From the NCBI RefSeq assembly GCF_900112195.1, contig NZ_FOKR01000006.1:179517-243516 (forward strand): a stretch of 64,000 bases of DNA, in the 5' to 3' direction. The position numbers and the translations under genes were made by a program. The notes under the pieces were generated by a model that saw only the letters and a list, made by a program, of their open reading frames with translations, was not told the origin of the DNA and ran no database searches. Shown in pieces: positions 55,322 through 63,664 of the stretch. This DNA comes from Butyrivibrio sp. YAB3001 (GTDB lineage Bacteria > Bacillota > Clostridia > Lachnospirales > Lachnospiraceae). Within the stretch, counting starts at the first letter, position 1, and each line of letters starts with the position of its first letter.

Positions 55322-56711
55322 TTAGTATCATATTTATTTCGTTAGTTGTATTATTCATAGCATTCCATTTCCATATCTCAACGCTCGGCTGTATAGCGCG
55401 TTGTCCTTTATGTAAAAGGTCATACAATTCATTAGCTGAATTGAAAACCAAAGCCCCTTTTATATCAATAAGGTTTTGCATATTTTCAATGTAATTTGCA
55501 TTATATAGATAAATTGGTAAATCAAAAGCTAATGCTTCGTATAAAGCACCAGAATAGATACCTACCACCGCATAAGAGTCCATAAAACATTCATATAAAC
55601 TAATAGAACTATCTGATAATACTGTAATATTCTTCATTTCTTTTAGCTTTGGATACTTCTCTTCCCAAATATCATATTCATCCGGATGAAGCTTATACAT
55701 TATTTTTTCTTCAGGAAACATCTCAGCATACTCCACAGCAAGTTTATAAACATAAGAACCTGCTAGAAATTGCGAAATAAATAGCAATCCAGTATGATTA
55801 CTATTATGCTTTGACTTATAGAGCTCTACTTGTTTTTCAAAAAATGGAAATCCCACTGATTTTACATGATCATCTGATATAGGAAGCTCAAGCCCCATTT
55901 TCCAAAAATCACCATATGTAAATAGATAATCTGGAAATTGTTCAACATGCTGTCTTTTTTTCCACATATACTGAATCATTGATGGATTTATCTGAGAATG
56001 TTGGATTTCTACCGTTGGAATTGCACAATCATGAGCTATCTCATTTATTATCATATTATTCTGAGAGTAGCCAACCACCTCTATAACCAACTTGGGTTTA
56101 ATAGCATTTATTATCTTTTTTATTTTTTTCCTTTTGTATTTTATGATATACAAATGCTTTGTCATCATATCTGCAATTACTCTACAAGTACTATCACCGC
56201 ATGATTCAGCAAATACACTTTGGATTTTTTTATATATCTCATTCTTTGTTTCATTATATTTTTTTGATGCAACTCGCCTTATCACCCGCTCGTATACATT
56301 ACTTTCAATTGAAAGCTTATCAAAATATCTCAAGTTTTTAGTCTTAGCTGGAGTCATATGCGAGTAGTAATAATATGATTCAAATGTAACGCAGCTAGAA
56401 TAATTATCAGAAATATTCTCCGTAAATTTGCATATATACTTATCTTCGTCAATAACCCTTCTAGGATGATTTACAATTAAAATATCCTCTTTTTTGTTCC
56501 ACTTTATCGGATATTTTATATATAGCTTCACATAATCAAGCAATTTAGTTTTCACTTTGTTATTATCTGTACCAGGTTTTTCCCCGTGTTCTAGTTCCAA
56601 TAATAACCGATGAATTATGAATCTCTCATATCTCCATACTTTTACTCCATCTATTTCCCAATCAAGCAAATCTGAATCATTTTCCAGCTCGCAAAACTTA
56701 ACGCTATCCAT
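55311..56711 (-). CDS. Probable GT-B glycosyltransferase of the capsule/sialyltransferase-like type
   Basis: 466 residues, soluble with no membrane helix. The C-terminal half shows a GT-B-like nucleotide-binding half: DYLFTYGDFWKMGLEL, VGFPFFEKQ, LLFISQFLAGSYVY, IMYKLHPDEYDIWEEKYPK and SGALYEALAFDLPIYLY. KLHPDE-type motifs occur in capsule-synthesis transferases and bacterial polysialyltransferases using CMP-sugars. The donor is unknown. A CMP-sugar acid from this operon is an attractive guess. ATG follows AAGGTG. Confidence 0.65.
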   Translation of the reverse strand: MDSVKFCELENDSDLLDWEIDGVKVWRYERFIIHRLLLELEHGEKPGTDNNKVKTKLLDYVKLYIKYPIKWNKKEDILIVNHPRRVIDEDKYICKFTENISDNYSSCVTFESYYYYSHMTPAKTKNLRYFDKLSIESNVYERVIRRVASKKYNETKNEIYKKIQSVFAESCGDSTCRVIADMMTKHLYIIKYKRKKIKKIINAIKPKLVIEVVGYSQNNMIINEIAHDCAIPTVEIQHSQINPSMIQYMWKKRQHVEQFPDYLFTYGDFWKMGLELPISDDHVKSVGFPFFEKQVELYKSKHNSNHTGLLFISQFLAGSYVYKLAVEYAEMFPEEKIMYKLHPDEYDIWEEKYPKLKEMKNITVLSDSSISLYECFMDSYAVVGIYSGALYEALAFDLPIYLYNANYIENMQNLIDIKGALVFNSANELYDLLHKGQRAIQPSVEIWKWNAMNNTTNEINMILNGR

Positions 56712-56796
56712 ATCAATTGCACCTTATGTAAAGTAAAATCAAAAACTTACATCCCTTCAATTCATAAAATGTATGTTTGTTGCTATAACTATATAT

Positions 56797-58557
56797 TTAA
56801 TGTTCTTTAATGGGTATTAGTTGTAGCAACGATAAATCTTTGGAATAAGCATATTCGTTATCATCTATTTGAATCGAATATAAATTTACATTCGTATTAA
56901 TCTTAGATAAATCTGACAATAATATTCCATCTGTTAATTCAGATATTTCATCCTCATTAAGATAGTTCAATTTCGTTCTAACATTATAAGTTTGTAAAGA
57001 GCGAATATATCCTGGTGCATTGCTCTGTTTAGTTGTTACATATATATTTATGTTTTCTTTTTCAGCCCAATTCAAAACCTCTGTCGATGCATCAGCACTA
57101 GCTATTATAGAATCCTCCCTCTTCCCCTTATAATCAAAACTTGAAATCCAAAAAAACAAAGAAACTGCCAAATAGATTGAAATCACAAGCTTTTCCTTAT
57201 GCTTAATGCATCGAAATATAATGACAAAGCAAATAATAATTTCATAAAACAATAGTTTATTAAAATACATAGTAGGCGACTCGTTTTCTTGACAAAAGAA
57301 CATTTTAAAAATACTCGCCATTGCCATAAGTGCTTTACTATTTAACTTTGGTACAATAAGTACCATGAACATTTTGTATGAGATTACAGAAACAACGCCT
57401 GCCAATAAATATGCATTTTGAAATTTCTCTATCTCTCGAATAATAATAATTGTTCCTGACAGTATTATTAAAATACAAAATGGTATTGCATACCTTATAT
57501 AAAGATACATTCGCGGCTCATTCTCTGCCTTCATGTAATTTTTGAGCGCAATAGACAAATTCATAAGCGTAAATGATATTATGCCCCATATACCAATAAA
57601 AGACACCCCATCCAGCATCTTGCACATCTTATACTTGTTGATCGTATAAAGTATTATTGAAGTTATACACACAAATAAATAACCAAAAGAAATAATATTC
57701 GCAGATTCTGTTAATGAAAAAATCAGCTTCAATAAATCAGTTATCTGATTCTTATTCCAAGATGTCATAAGGGCACTTGAAAGGCTTCTACTCACCATAG
57801 AAGTTGCATTATTATCCAAGCTACCAACACTTTCATTTGTTGATAGAACATATCTCACATAAAACGAATCAGCACCTTTATATACTAAATATCCACTTAT
57901 TAACCCAACTACGAACAAAAGAATAATAGATATCTTGATACTGTCTTTGTTCATAATATAAAAGAATGAAAAAACAAAAATATAACTAACTACGATAATT
58001 GCCGCTCTACTATGAATAGTAAATAAATATGTCATTAAAAATCCTGAACCAAATGCCAAGTACCATTTAGGTGATTTATTATTTTGTTCATGTAGTAGAG
58101 AAATTATCACTAGAGCAAAGCCTATAAACTCTTCTGTCAAAGCACTCAATCCAAATCCATAATCAGGTTTCAAAACACCTAACACACATATTATTGCGAT
58201 AACAAAAGATTGACATTCTGTACAATTCAAGAATTTTTTACATAAATAATGAATGGCTAATGCCATAAACACCCATATAAATAGCCCCCACGATTTTATA
58301 ATTATGTATATAGATGCCCAGTCCTTACACAAGTAAAAAAATGGAAATAGCATAAAAATATGGCCATATCCATGCCATATTCCATTTTTCGAAAGAATTC
58401 CTGACCAATCTACTCCAGCTAATCTTAATGGTGCTGCTATACTAGGGAACTCGTCCCCATCCTGTATTCCTGTGAATTGAAATGACGGTAAATAAAAAAG
58501 AATTATTAGTATAATAATCGCTAAGTTATACCCGTACATCTTTATCAATTTTTTCAT
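56797..58557 (-). CDS. Multi-spanning membrane protein, GT-C or polymerase-like
   Basis: 586 residues with about 12 membrane helices and a short C-terminal soluble part (about 490-586). The first extracellular loop has the acidic motif FTGIQDGDEFPS, in the position of the catalytic Asp/Glu of GT-C enzymes. In this operon it is the best candidate for repeat-unit polymerisation or lipid-linked sugar transfer. No family could be named with certainty. Low GC compared with the housekeeping half of the window. Confidence 0.65.
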   Translation of the reverse strand: MKKLIKMYGYNLAIIILIILFYLPSFQFTGIQDGDEFPSIAAPLRLAGVDWSGILSKNGIWHGYGHIFMLFPFFYLCKDWASIYIIIKSWGLFIWVFMALAIHYLCKKFLNCTECQSFVIAIICVLGVLKPDYGFGLSALTEEFIGFALVIISLLHEQNNKSPKWYLAFGSGFLMTYLFTIHSRAAIIVVSYIFVFSFFYIMNKDSIKISIILLFVVGLISGYLVYKGADSFYVRYVLSTNESVGSLDNNATSMVSRSLSSALMTSWNKNQITDLLKLIFSLTESANIISFGYLFVCITSIILYTINKYKMCKMLDGVSFIGIWGIISFTLMNLSIALKNYMKAENEPRMYLYIRYAIPFCILIILSGTIIIIREIEKFQNAYLLAGVVSVISYKMFMVLIVPKLNSKALMAMASIFKMFFCQENESPTMYFNKLLFYEIIICFVIIFRCIKHKEKLVISIYLAVSLFFWISSFDYKGKREDSIIASADASTEVLNWAEKENINIYVTTKQSNAPGYIRSLQTYNVRTKLNYLNEDEISELTDGILLSDLSKINTNVNLYSIQIDDNEYAYSKDLSLLQLIPIKEH

Positions 58558-58572
58558 TAAAATCTGCCTTTT

Positions 58573-59535
58573 CTAAATACTGCTACTGAGATACTTTGCA
58601 TCATTTTTCCTAATTTTGTTGTTTATAAATAGTTGACTTATAAAATACATCGGATCTAATATTTCTTTTGTCACAAATGGAACCTTATAATGGTCTAATT
58701 TGTTTATCGCTTCAATGATATTTTTCAATCCAACATTTCTTCTTATACCATCATAAATAATGATTCCTTTGTTATATAAACAATACGAATATCTATTAGC
58801 AGGACTACTTTTTTTTGCAAACTGATAACACTTTCCATATTCTTCTGCATAACAAAAATATGCCTCTTTACTAACAACTGTCGTTAACGAACCATTTGCT
58901 CTAGTAATGCAATAAACAATTCTCTCATCAACAGCTGTTTTTTTGCTCAAACAACTTGCTTGAATCGAAAAATACATGTCATTACTGTTTTTAATAGCGC
59001 TGAATCTTAAATTATTACTTTTCACTATTTCTGTTCTAAATATTCTGGCACATGGAGAAAACCTCTTCTTTACTCTTTCAAGATTCTTTTCATTCGGATT
59101 AGCCATATATAACGCTATCTTGTTCTGATGTGCTATATGTCTTGTTGCCATCACATCAGTACCTAAATATCTGCTAGTCACGTTGAATATCACCTGATCA
59201 TATTCACTATTAAAGTATTCTGAAACAATTGAATACATTTCATCCGTAAAATAATCATCTGCATCTGCAAACATTAACCACTTGCCAAGAGCATGATCCA
59301 ATCCAATATTTCTACACGCCCCTGCACTTTGAATCCCTGAAATATTACTGTAAAACTCGACATTATTCTTGTACTCATTTTTTATACTGTCCAGCTTGTC
59401 TATATCAACATTACTGTTATCATCTATAACAATCACCTGAATTTCAGGCGTATTTGGTATTGTTCCTAAAAGCTTTTTCAGCAAAACTGGAGTATTATAA
59501 TGCGGAATAATAATAGTAAGATTAATAAAATTCAT
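58573..59535 (-). CDS. Glycosyltransferase family 2
   Basis: 320 residues from MNFINLTIIIPHYN. GT-A motifs: IIPHYNTPVLLKKLL, VIVIDDNSN, GACRNIGLDHA and the metal site MFADADDYF. Transfers a sugar from a nucleotide donor during repeat-unit assembly. ATG 59533-59535 has AAGGG 5 nt upstream. The open frame extends 15 codons upstream without a ribosome binding site. Confidence 0.9.
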   Translation of the reverse strand: MNFINLTIIIPHYNTPVLLKKLLGTIPNTPEIQVIVIDDNSNVDIDKLDSIKNEYKNNVEFYSNISGIQSAGACRNIGLDHALGKWLMFADADDYFTDEMYSIVSEYFNSEYDQVIFNVTSRYLGTDVMATRHIAHQNKIALYMANPNEKNLERVKKRFSPCARIFRTEIVKSNNLRFSAIKNSNDMYFSIQASCLSKKTAVDERIVYCITRANGSLTTVVSKEAYFCYAEEYGKCYQFAKKSSPANRYSYCLYNKGIIIYDGIRRNVGLKNIIEAINKLDHYKVPFVTKEILDPMYFISQLFINNKIRKNDAKYLSSSI

Positions 59536-59630
59536 ATATACCCTTTCATAATTTCTACCTAATGATAAAAATGCAGTCATACTTAACTTAAGTAACTAAA
59601 TTCATACCATTTTTTATAGAAAGCATATTT

Positions 59631-59729
59631 TCAATCAGACAAATTTCTGTATTTTTCCCAATCTATAAAATCCGTATTGCATACAGTCTCATCAATCTCA
59701 TCAAAAGAACTATCTATCAACGTTCTCAT
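59631..59729 (-). CDS. Small acidic ORF of 32 codons in the polysaccharide operon
   Basis: ATG 59727-59729 with AGAGGA 9 nt upstream and a TGA at 59631. The peptide is acidic (MRTLIDSSFDEIDE, ends WEKYRNLSD). It fills most of the 250-bp gap between the TarI and GT2 genes. It could be a true small protein or the start of a lost gene. No family recognised. Confidence 0.35.
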   Translation of the reverse strand: MRTLIDSSFDEIDETVCNTDFIDWEKYRNLSD

Positions 59730-59784
59730 TTATTCATTTCCTCTTTTATATCTTGTTGTTATTTCTGCCATTATTGATGCAGTC

Positions 59785-60510
59785 TTACTCTGCCTGCTCT
59801 TGCATCTTAAGAATCTCTCTAGCTTCAAATACAGATCTCATCGTAAATATATCCTGAGGAGTAGTAACTTTTATGTTTTCTATTGGTCCATCCACCAAAT
59901 GCAATTTGTTTCCATAATGTTGCATAAGAGAACAACTATCTATGAAGTCGTTACGATTTTCTGCAATAGCCTTATCGTGCGCGGCAAGGATATCGTCAAG
60001 ATAGAAGCTCTGCGGGGCCTTTGCTACTCTGGAGTTGCTTCGTGGAGGCACCTCATTTATAAGATCGCTATCATCTACTACCAATATTGTTTCAGTTACT
60101 TTTGATGTAGTTATTGCAGAACCATACTCTTTAACTGAACTGATATTGTCTGAAATAAGCTGCTCTGTAATAAAAGGTCTTACTCCATCATGTATAAGCA
60201 CTATTGCCTTTTCATAAGCAATTGCTTTCGCCGCAACAAGACCATTATGTATTGATTCCTGCCCTGTCGCACCTCCACAAACAATGCTCTTTACTTTCTT
60301 TAAGTGATATTTCGAAATAAGCTCGTCCATATATGGAATCCATTCCTTAACACAAGCTATTACAATTGCATCTATTTCCTCATGATGATCAAATTTTTCA
60401 AGAGTATGTATTATTACCGGTTTTCCATAAACTTCCAAAAACTGCTTAGGCATATCCTTAGTGTGCATACGCCTTCCTACACCACCGGCAAATATAACCG
60501 CTATATTCAT
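59785..60510 (-). CDS. IspD/TarI-family cytidylyltransferase (ribitol-5-phosphate type)
   Basis: 241 residues. N-terminal CTP loop AVIFAGGVGRRM, IHTLEKFDHHEEID, LIHDGVRPFI and TTPQDIFTMRSV. TarI-like proteins make CDP-ribitol. IspD makes CDP-methylerythritol. Its place next to a TagF/TarL-like transferase in a surface-glycan operon favours TarI. No TarJ reductase is in the window, so ribulose/ribitol supply would come from elsewhere. Directly abuts the transferase gene upstream. Confidence 0.88.
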   Translation of the reverse strand: MNIAVIFAGGVGRRMHTKDMPKQFLEVYGKPVIIHTLEKFDHHEEIDAIVIACVKEWIPYMDELISKYHLKKVKSIVCGGATGQESIHNGLVAAKAIAYEKAIVLIHDGVRPFITEQLISDNISSVKEYGSAITTSKVTETILVVDDSDLINEVPPRSNSRVAKAPQSFYLDDILAAHDKAIAENRNDFIDSCSLMQHYGNKLHLVDGPIENIKVTTPQDIFTMRSVFEAREILKMQEQAE

Positions 60511-61722
60511 TTACTTTTTTCCATTCTCAATAAAATCAATTATGTAATCCACCACTGAATCTGATGCATGGCCTGTTTCATTCAATCCGACTCTTTTATG
60601 TAATTCACTTACGTTTTCAATATATTTCTCTTCGTCAAATTCAATAATATTGTCTGTAAGTTCAGCATTGGAGAGTGCAAGCGGAAACGGGAGTTCTTTC
60701 ATTTTGTAATAATTCCCGTATTCTTTTTCATAGTCATCCAAATCCGGAGCATAAATAAAACACGGCTTCGGTTTTGTAATAAAATCCAACATACAGCTTG
60801 AATAATCTGTAATTAGAGCATCTGCTACGCAAAGGAGCTCCTGCATGTTGGGATACTGGGTCGCATTCCTCACCAAATCAGAGCATTTAATAGAATCTGA
60901 ATCCTCAATATTATGTGGATGAAGTCTCATAAGAATCACCCATTCCCCACCAAACCTAGTTTGAAATGCATTAACAATATCCTCTGTATTTAATACGAAT
61001 TCATCTATGCCAAATCCTTTCCTCCATGTTGGTGCATACAAAGCAATATGCTTTCCTCTAATATCAAAATGATTTTGAATCTTAGTGGTCAGCTCTTCAT
61101 TTACCTCAAAAAAAGCATCATTTCTAGGGCTTCCTTGCTCAATTACCTTTCCACCATACGCAAAAGCCCTTCTGAATATTTCTGTTTCACTTTTGCTATT
61201 GGAAACCATTAAATCTGCAAGCTTAGCATTATATGGATAAATTTTTCTGTCTATGCATAACTGTTCACTTCCAAGATCTAAGCCTATTTTTTTGATTCCA
61301 TAACTTCCATGCCAAGTTTGAATAAAAATTTGTTCTTTTCTTTTCCTTGTTCCCAAATCTTTCATGTTAGAATCAACCCACACTTTTGCGGTCGCTAATT
61401 CTTTGATTACAGAAATAAAACTATAGTCAACTCTTCGAATTCCTTTAGGTAACTCCGCCTCGACTCCTGGCTTTAACAGCCAAACCAAGTCAAAATTCTT
61501 ATTTTTTTCCAACAGACTTTCACTTATGTAGTAAGGATTATCTCCATATCTTTTACCTTTCATATTGCAAAAAACTATTTTTTTCTTATTTATAGGAAAA
61601 AGGCTGTACAGACAAAACAACAATGACACCAAACACGCATACCCCAAATATGAGATATACAAAAAGGTCTCAGCCACTTTACTATGTTCTGCATAATTTA
61701 TTAGAGTATTTCTAAATTTCAT
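60511..61722 (-). CDS. CDP-glycerol/CDP-ribitol phosphotransferase (TagF/TarL family)
   Basis: 403 residues. An N-terminal membrane-associated helix (about 22-42) is followed by the Glyphos_transf domain: FIQTWHGSYGIKKIG with the catalytic His, LYAPTWRKGF, LMRLHPHN and LITDYSSCMLDF. It adds polyol-phosphate units to a lipid-linked chain, as in wall teichoic acid synthesis. Pairing with the TarI-like gene suggests a ribitol-phosphate substituent or backbone. GGTGA precedes ATG. Confidence 0.9.
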   Translation of the reverse strand: MKFRNTLINYAEHSKVAETFLYISYLGYACLVSLLFCLYSLFPINKKKIVFCNMKGKRYGDNPYYISESLLEKNKNFDLVWLLKPGVEAELPKGIRRVDYSFISVIKELATAKVWVDSNMKDLGTRKRKEQIFIQTWHGSYGIKKIGLDLGSEQLCIDRKIYPYNAKLADLMVSNSKSETEIFRRAFAYGGKVIEQGSPRNDAFFEVNEELTTKIQNHFDIRGKHIALYAPTWRKGFGIDEFVLNTEDIVNAFQTRFGGEWVILMRLHPHNIEDSDSIKCSDLVRNATQYPNMQELLCVADALITDYSSCMLDFITKPKPCFIYAPDLDDYEKEYGNYYKMKELPFPLALSNAELTDNIIEFDEEKYIENVSELHKRVGLNETGHASDSVVDYIIDFIENGKK

Positions 61723-61742
61723 TTTGATTCACCCTTTCCCCA

Positions 61743-62768
61743 CTATGCAGAATATTCATTTACTTCAATGTTTTTGTATTGGTTAAGAATACTTAAAGAT
61801 AATTTTTCACTATTCCCCAATATCACAAAACTGTGCCTTGTATCTTTTATAAATAATTCTCTATTAGCGTCACTATCACCTAATATCATCTTTTTACCCA
61901 TAGCTTCATAAATATATGCTTTCCCAGGAATGGTCCTATTTGCTTTCTCTATCTTTCCATTAAAATGTCCAGCCAAGCATATATCAGCCTGAGCTATTCT
62001 TTCTGCCAATTGTTCCTGCGGAAGCCAATCTGTGTAACGCACATTATCCTGTATTGGCTTATTTAACTTTTCAGGTATTGGTCCAATAATATCGAAAAAA
62101 ATATCTTTTTCTTCTTTTAGCAAACGTATTGTATCCAACACAACGTCCACTCCCTGGAGTGGTAATATGCTACCAAAATAAAGAACCACAAATTTATCTC
62201 TTATCTCAGAAGGCTTGTTCTGAGGCCTTGGATAATATATAGATCTATCAGCTTCCAGATAAAGCGTTTCGACCTTATCCCTATCTGCTCCAAATTCCTC
62301 AATAAAAAATATAGCTTGTGCTTTTGTATCAGTGATAATACAGTCCACTTTTTTTACTGTTAATCTATCTATCCAATAACATAGCTTTGAAACAATGCTG
62401 CCTTTTTTGAATTTCTGCCTATCACACACCATGGTGTCATAAACAGAAATAAAGAAATCAATTACTATCTCTTTATTCCTAAATGCCCCTCTGAATATTG
62501 GAATAATAAGTTGCGGAGCAAAGCCAACAAATATCACATCACATTTTGAGATAATTCCTTTTCCAAATATTCTTAGAAAATTGGCGATAAACAATTTACT
62601 GTATATCTCAATCAACCTTTTTGGATAACTTTTTTGTGATGAATAAATCAATTCAACATGACTTGCGCATTCTCTGAGAATTTGTAATTCTTGGGAATTG
62701 CGGATGTAATCAATTTTTTTAGTTGTTATAAATAAAACTTTTTTCTCTTTTATTATGTCTTTAAGCAT
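61743..62768 (-). CDS. Glycosyltransferase family 4-like protein
   Basis: 341 residues. GT-B fold, with a C-terminal nucleotide-binding half VVLYFGSILPLQGVDVVLD, YTDWLPQEQLAERIAQADICLAG (split as WLPQEQLAERI) and GKAYIYEAMGKKMI. The N-terminal domain has an amphipathic region (RLIEIYSKLFIANFLRIF) that may touch the membrane. It starts 9 bp after the truncated GT4 fragment stop. The ribosome binding site is weak (GGG 12 nt away). Confidence 0.85.
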   Translation of the reverse strand: MLKDIIKEKKVLFITTKKIDYIRNSQELQILRECASHVELIYSSQKSYPKRLIEIYSKLFIANFLRIFGKGIISKCDVIFVGFAPQLIIPIFRGAFRNKEIVIDFFISVYDTMVCDRQKFKKGSIVSKLCYWIDRLTVKKVDCIITDTKAQAIFFIEEFGADRDKVETLYLEADRSIYYPRPQNKPSEIRDKFVVLYFGSILPLQGVDVVLDTIRLLKEEKDIFFDIIGPIPEKLNKPIQDNVRYTDWLPQEQLAERIAQADICLAGHFNGKIEKANRTIPGKAYIYEAMGKKMILGDSDANRELFIKDTRHSFVILGNSEKLSLSILNQYKNIEVNEYSA

Positions 62769-62777
62769 CTATACACT

Positions 62778-62990
62778 TTACCCATTCTTGAACGCATCAT
62801 TTGAGTAATCTCGCTGTTCTTTTTTATAAAGAAGCTTCGGATATTGGAAAGAATAGCTGATCATTGTCACATCGTACTTTTTTGATAAAGCACGATACAT
62901 AAGACCGGTATAATGGGATATCCCGCCCTTATAAGGGAACACGGGCCCGATTAGCACTATTTTTTTCAGATTAGAATTTTCATTTTTCAC
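62778..62990 (-). pseudogene. GT4 N-terminal fragment, truncated
   Basis: 70 codons from GTG with the intact GT4 N-terminus IVLIGPVFPYKGGISHYTGL, then a stop after DAFKNG. Full-length relatives continue for about 300 residues. The nucleotide-binding half is absent. It is the first reading frame of the operon. It looks like a remnant left by deletion, with the next GT gene joined right behind. Confidence 0.7.
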
Positions 62991-63216
62991 AGCTATCTAC
63001 TTAGAAGTAATCGATGGCAATACGTCAATTCTCTATTCAAAATAGAGCCCCCATAAAACCAACTACCTATCTTCTTCCCTCATTCAACGTAATTTAGAGT
63101 GTATTTGTTTTGTGATTTTTAATATATTCTTTGTTATTCACTCTATTAATAATACATTGTGTATTATGTAACTCTTTACTAGGTATTGTCAATACTTTTT
63201 TCTTTGCACACAAAAA
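62991..63216. other. Leader/promoter region of the polysaccharide operon
   Basis: AT-rich, no ORF. It contains the operon promoter (63163-63192) and a TAATACA-TTG-TGTATTA palindrome just downstream of the -10 box, giving a leader of about 165 nt. Confidence 0.5.
63163..63192 (-). promoter_or_regulatory. Promoter of the polysaccharide operon
   Basis: Consensus -35 TTGACA (63187-63192) and -10 CATAAT (63163-63168), spacer 18 bp, minus strand. The 7-bp palindrome TAATACA/TGTATTA (about 63149-63166) overlaps the -10 and start site and may be an operator. Confidence 0.7.
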
Positions 63217-63256
63217 CACACCACTCATCACGGATATTTCCATGATAAGTGGTGTG
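63217..63256. terminator. Terminator after the Rpn-like remnant
   Basis: CACACCACT/AGTGGTGTG arms with an inner ATCA/TGAT pair. TTTTT follows on the minus strand, and a T-rich tract follows on the plus strand as well. Confidence 0.8.
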
Positions 63257-63318
63257 CCCTCTCTTTTTATTATTCTATTTTAGATAGTTTTCGATGTTTA
63301 AATAGAATAGAACCCATT

Positions 63319-63664
63319 CTACTTCATATAATTCTCATCAACCAATTCCCTGATCAATTGTTTCTGATATTCAGCATCAGTTGTAGATTTTGCAAGATCA
63401 TCTAATCTACCCGAATCTAATAATATACTGTTCAATTTGTTGATATATTCTCTTTCCTCAATCCGCCCCTTTTCTAATCCTTTCGCTAATCCTTTCGCTA
63501 ATCCTTTTTCTAATCCTTTTGCCAATCCTTCTTCTACAAGTACTTCCGTAGCTCTACACATATCCAGTCTACCTCCTTCTGCATTATCAAGTGGAATCTT
63601 TGCTCCGGTAAATGTGTTGATTGCAATTACCGAATTCACATCCAATTCCCACTGATTTCTAAAG
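63319..63664 (-). pseudogene. Rpn-family (PD-(D/E)XK nuclease transposase) C-terminal remnant cut by an IS3 element
   Basis: The frame is open from the IS boundary: FRNQWELDVNSVIAIN, TFTGAKIPLDNAEGG, DMCRATEVLVEEG, then a run of (A/E)KGL repeats and a helical end (RELVDENYMK). The tail matches the variable C-terminus of Rpn-like proteins. The nuclease domain is missing because the IS lies directly upstream. It is read as about 114 codons without a proper start (a TTG at 63645 exists). Reading: gene disrupted by insertion. Confidence 0.7.
63469..63534 (-). repeat. Tandem 12-bp repeats encoding (A/E)KGL
   Basis: Five to six imperfect 12-bp units (plus strand CTAATCCTTTCG-like) encode GLAKGLEKGLAKGLAKGLEKG. 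Such arrays expand and contract by slippage in steps of four residues without shifting frame. Confidence 0.8.

Noticed and set aside
63469..63534. CRISPR-like array
   Set aside because: Units are only 12 bp with no spacers, encode protein in frame and are not flanked by cas genes.
63437..63655. Plus-strand ORF with PFANPFANPFSNPFA repeats
   Set aside because: It is the complement of the 12-bp KGL repeat in the Rpn remnant; no ribosome binding site.
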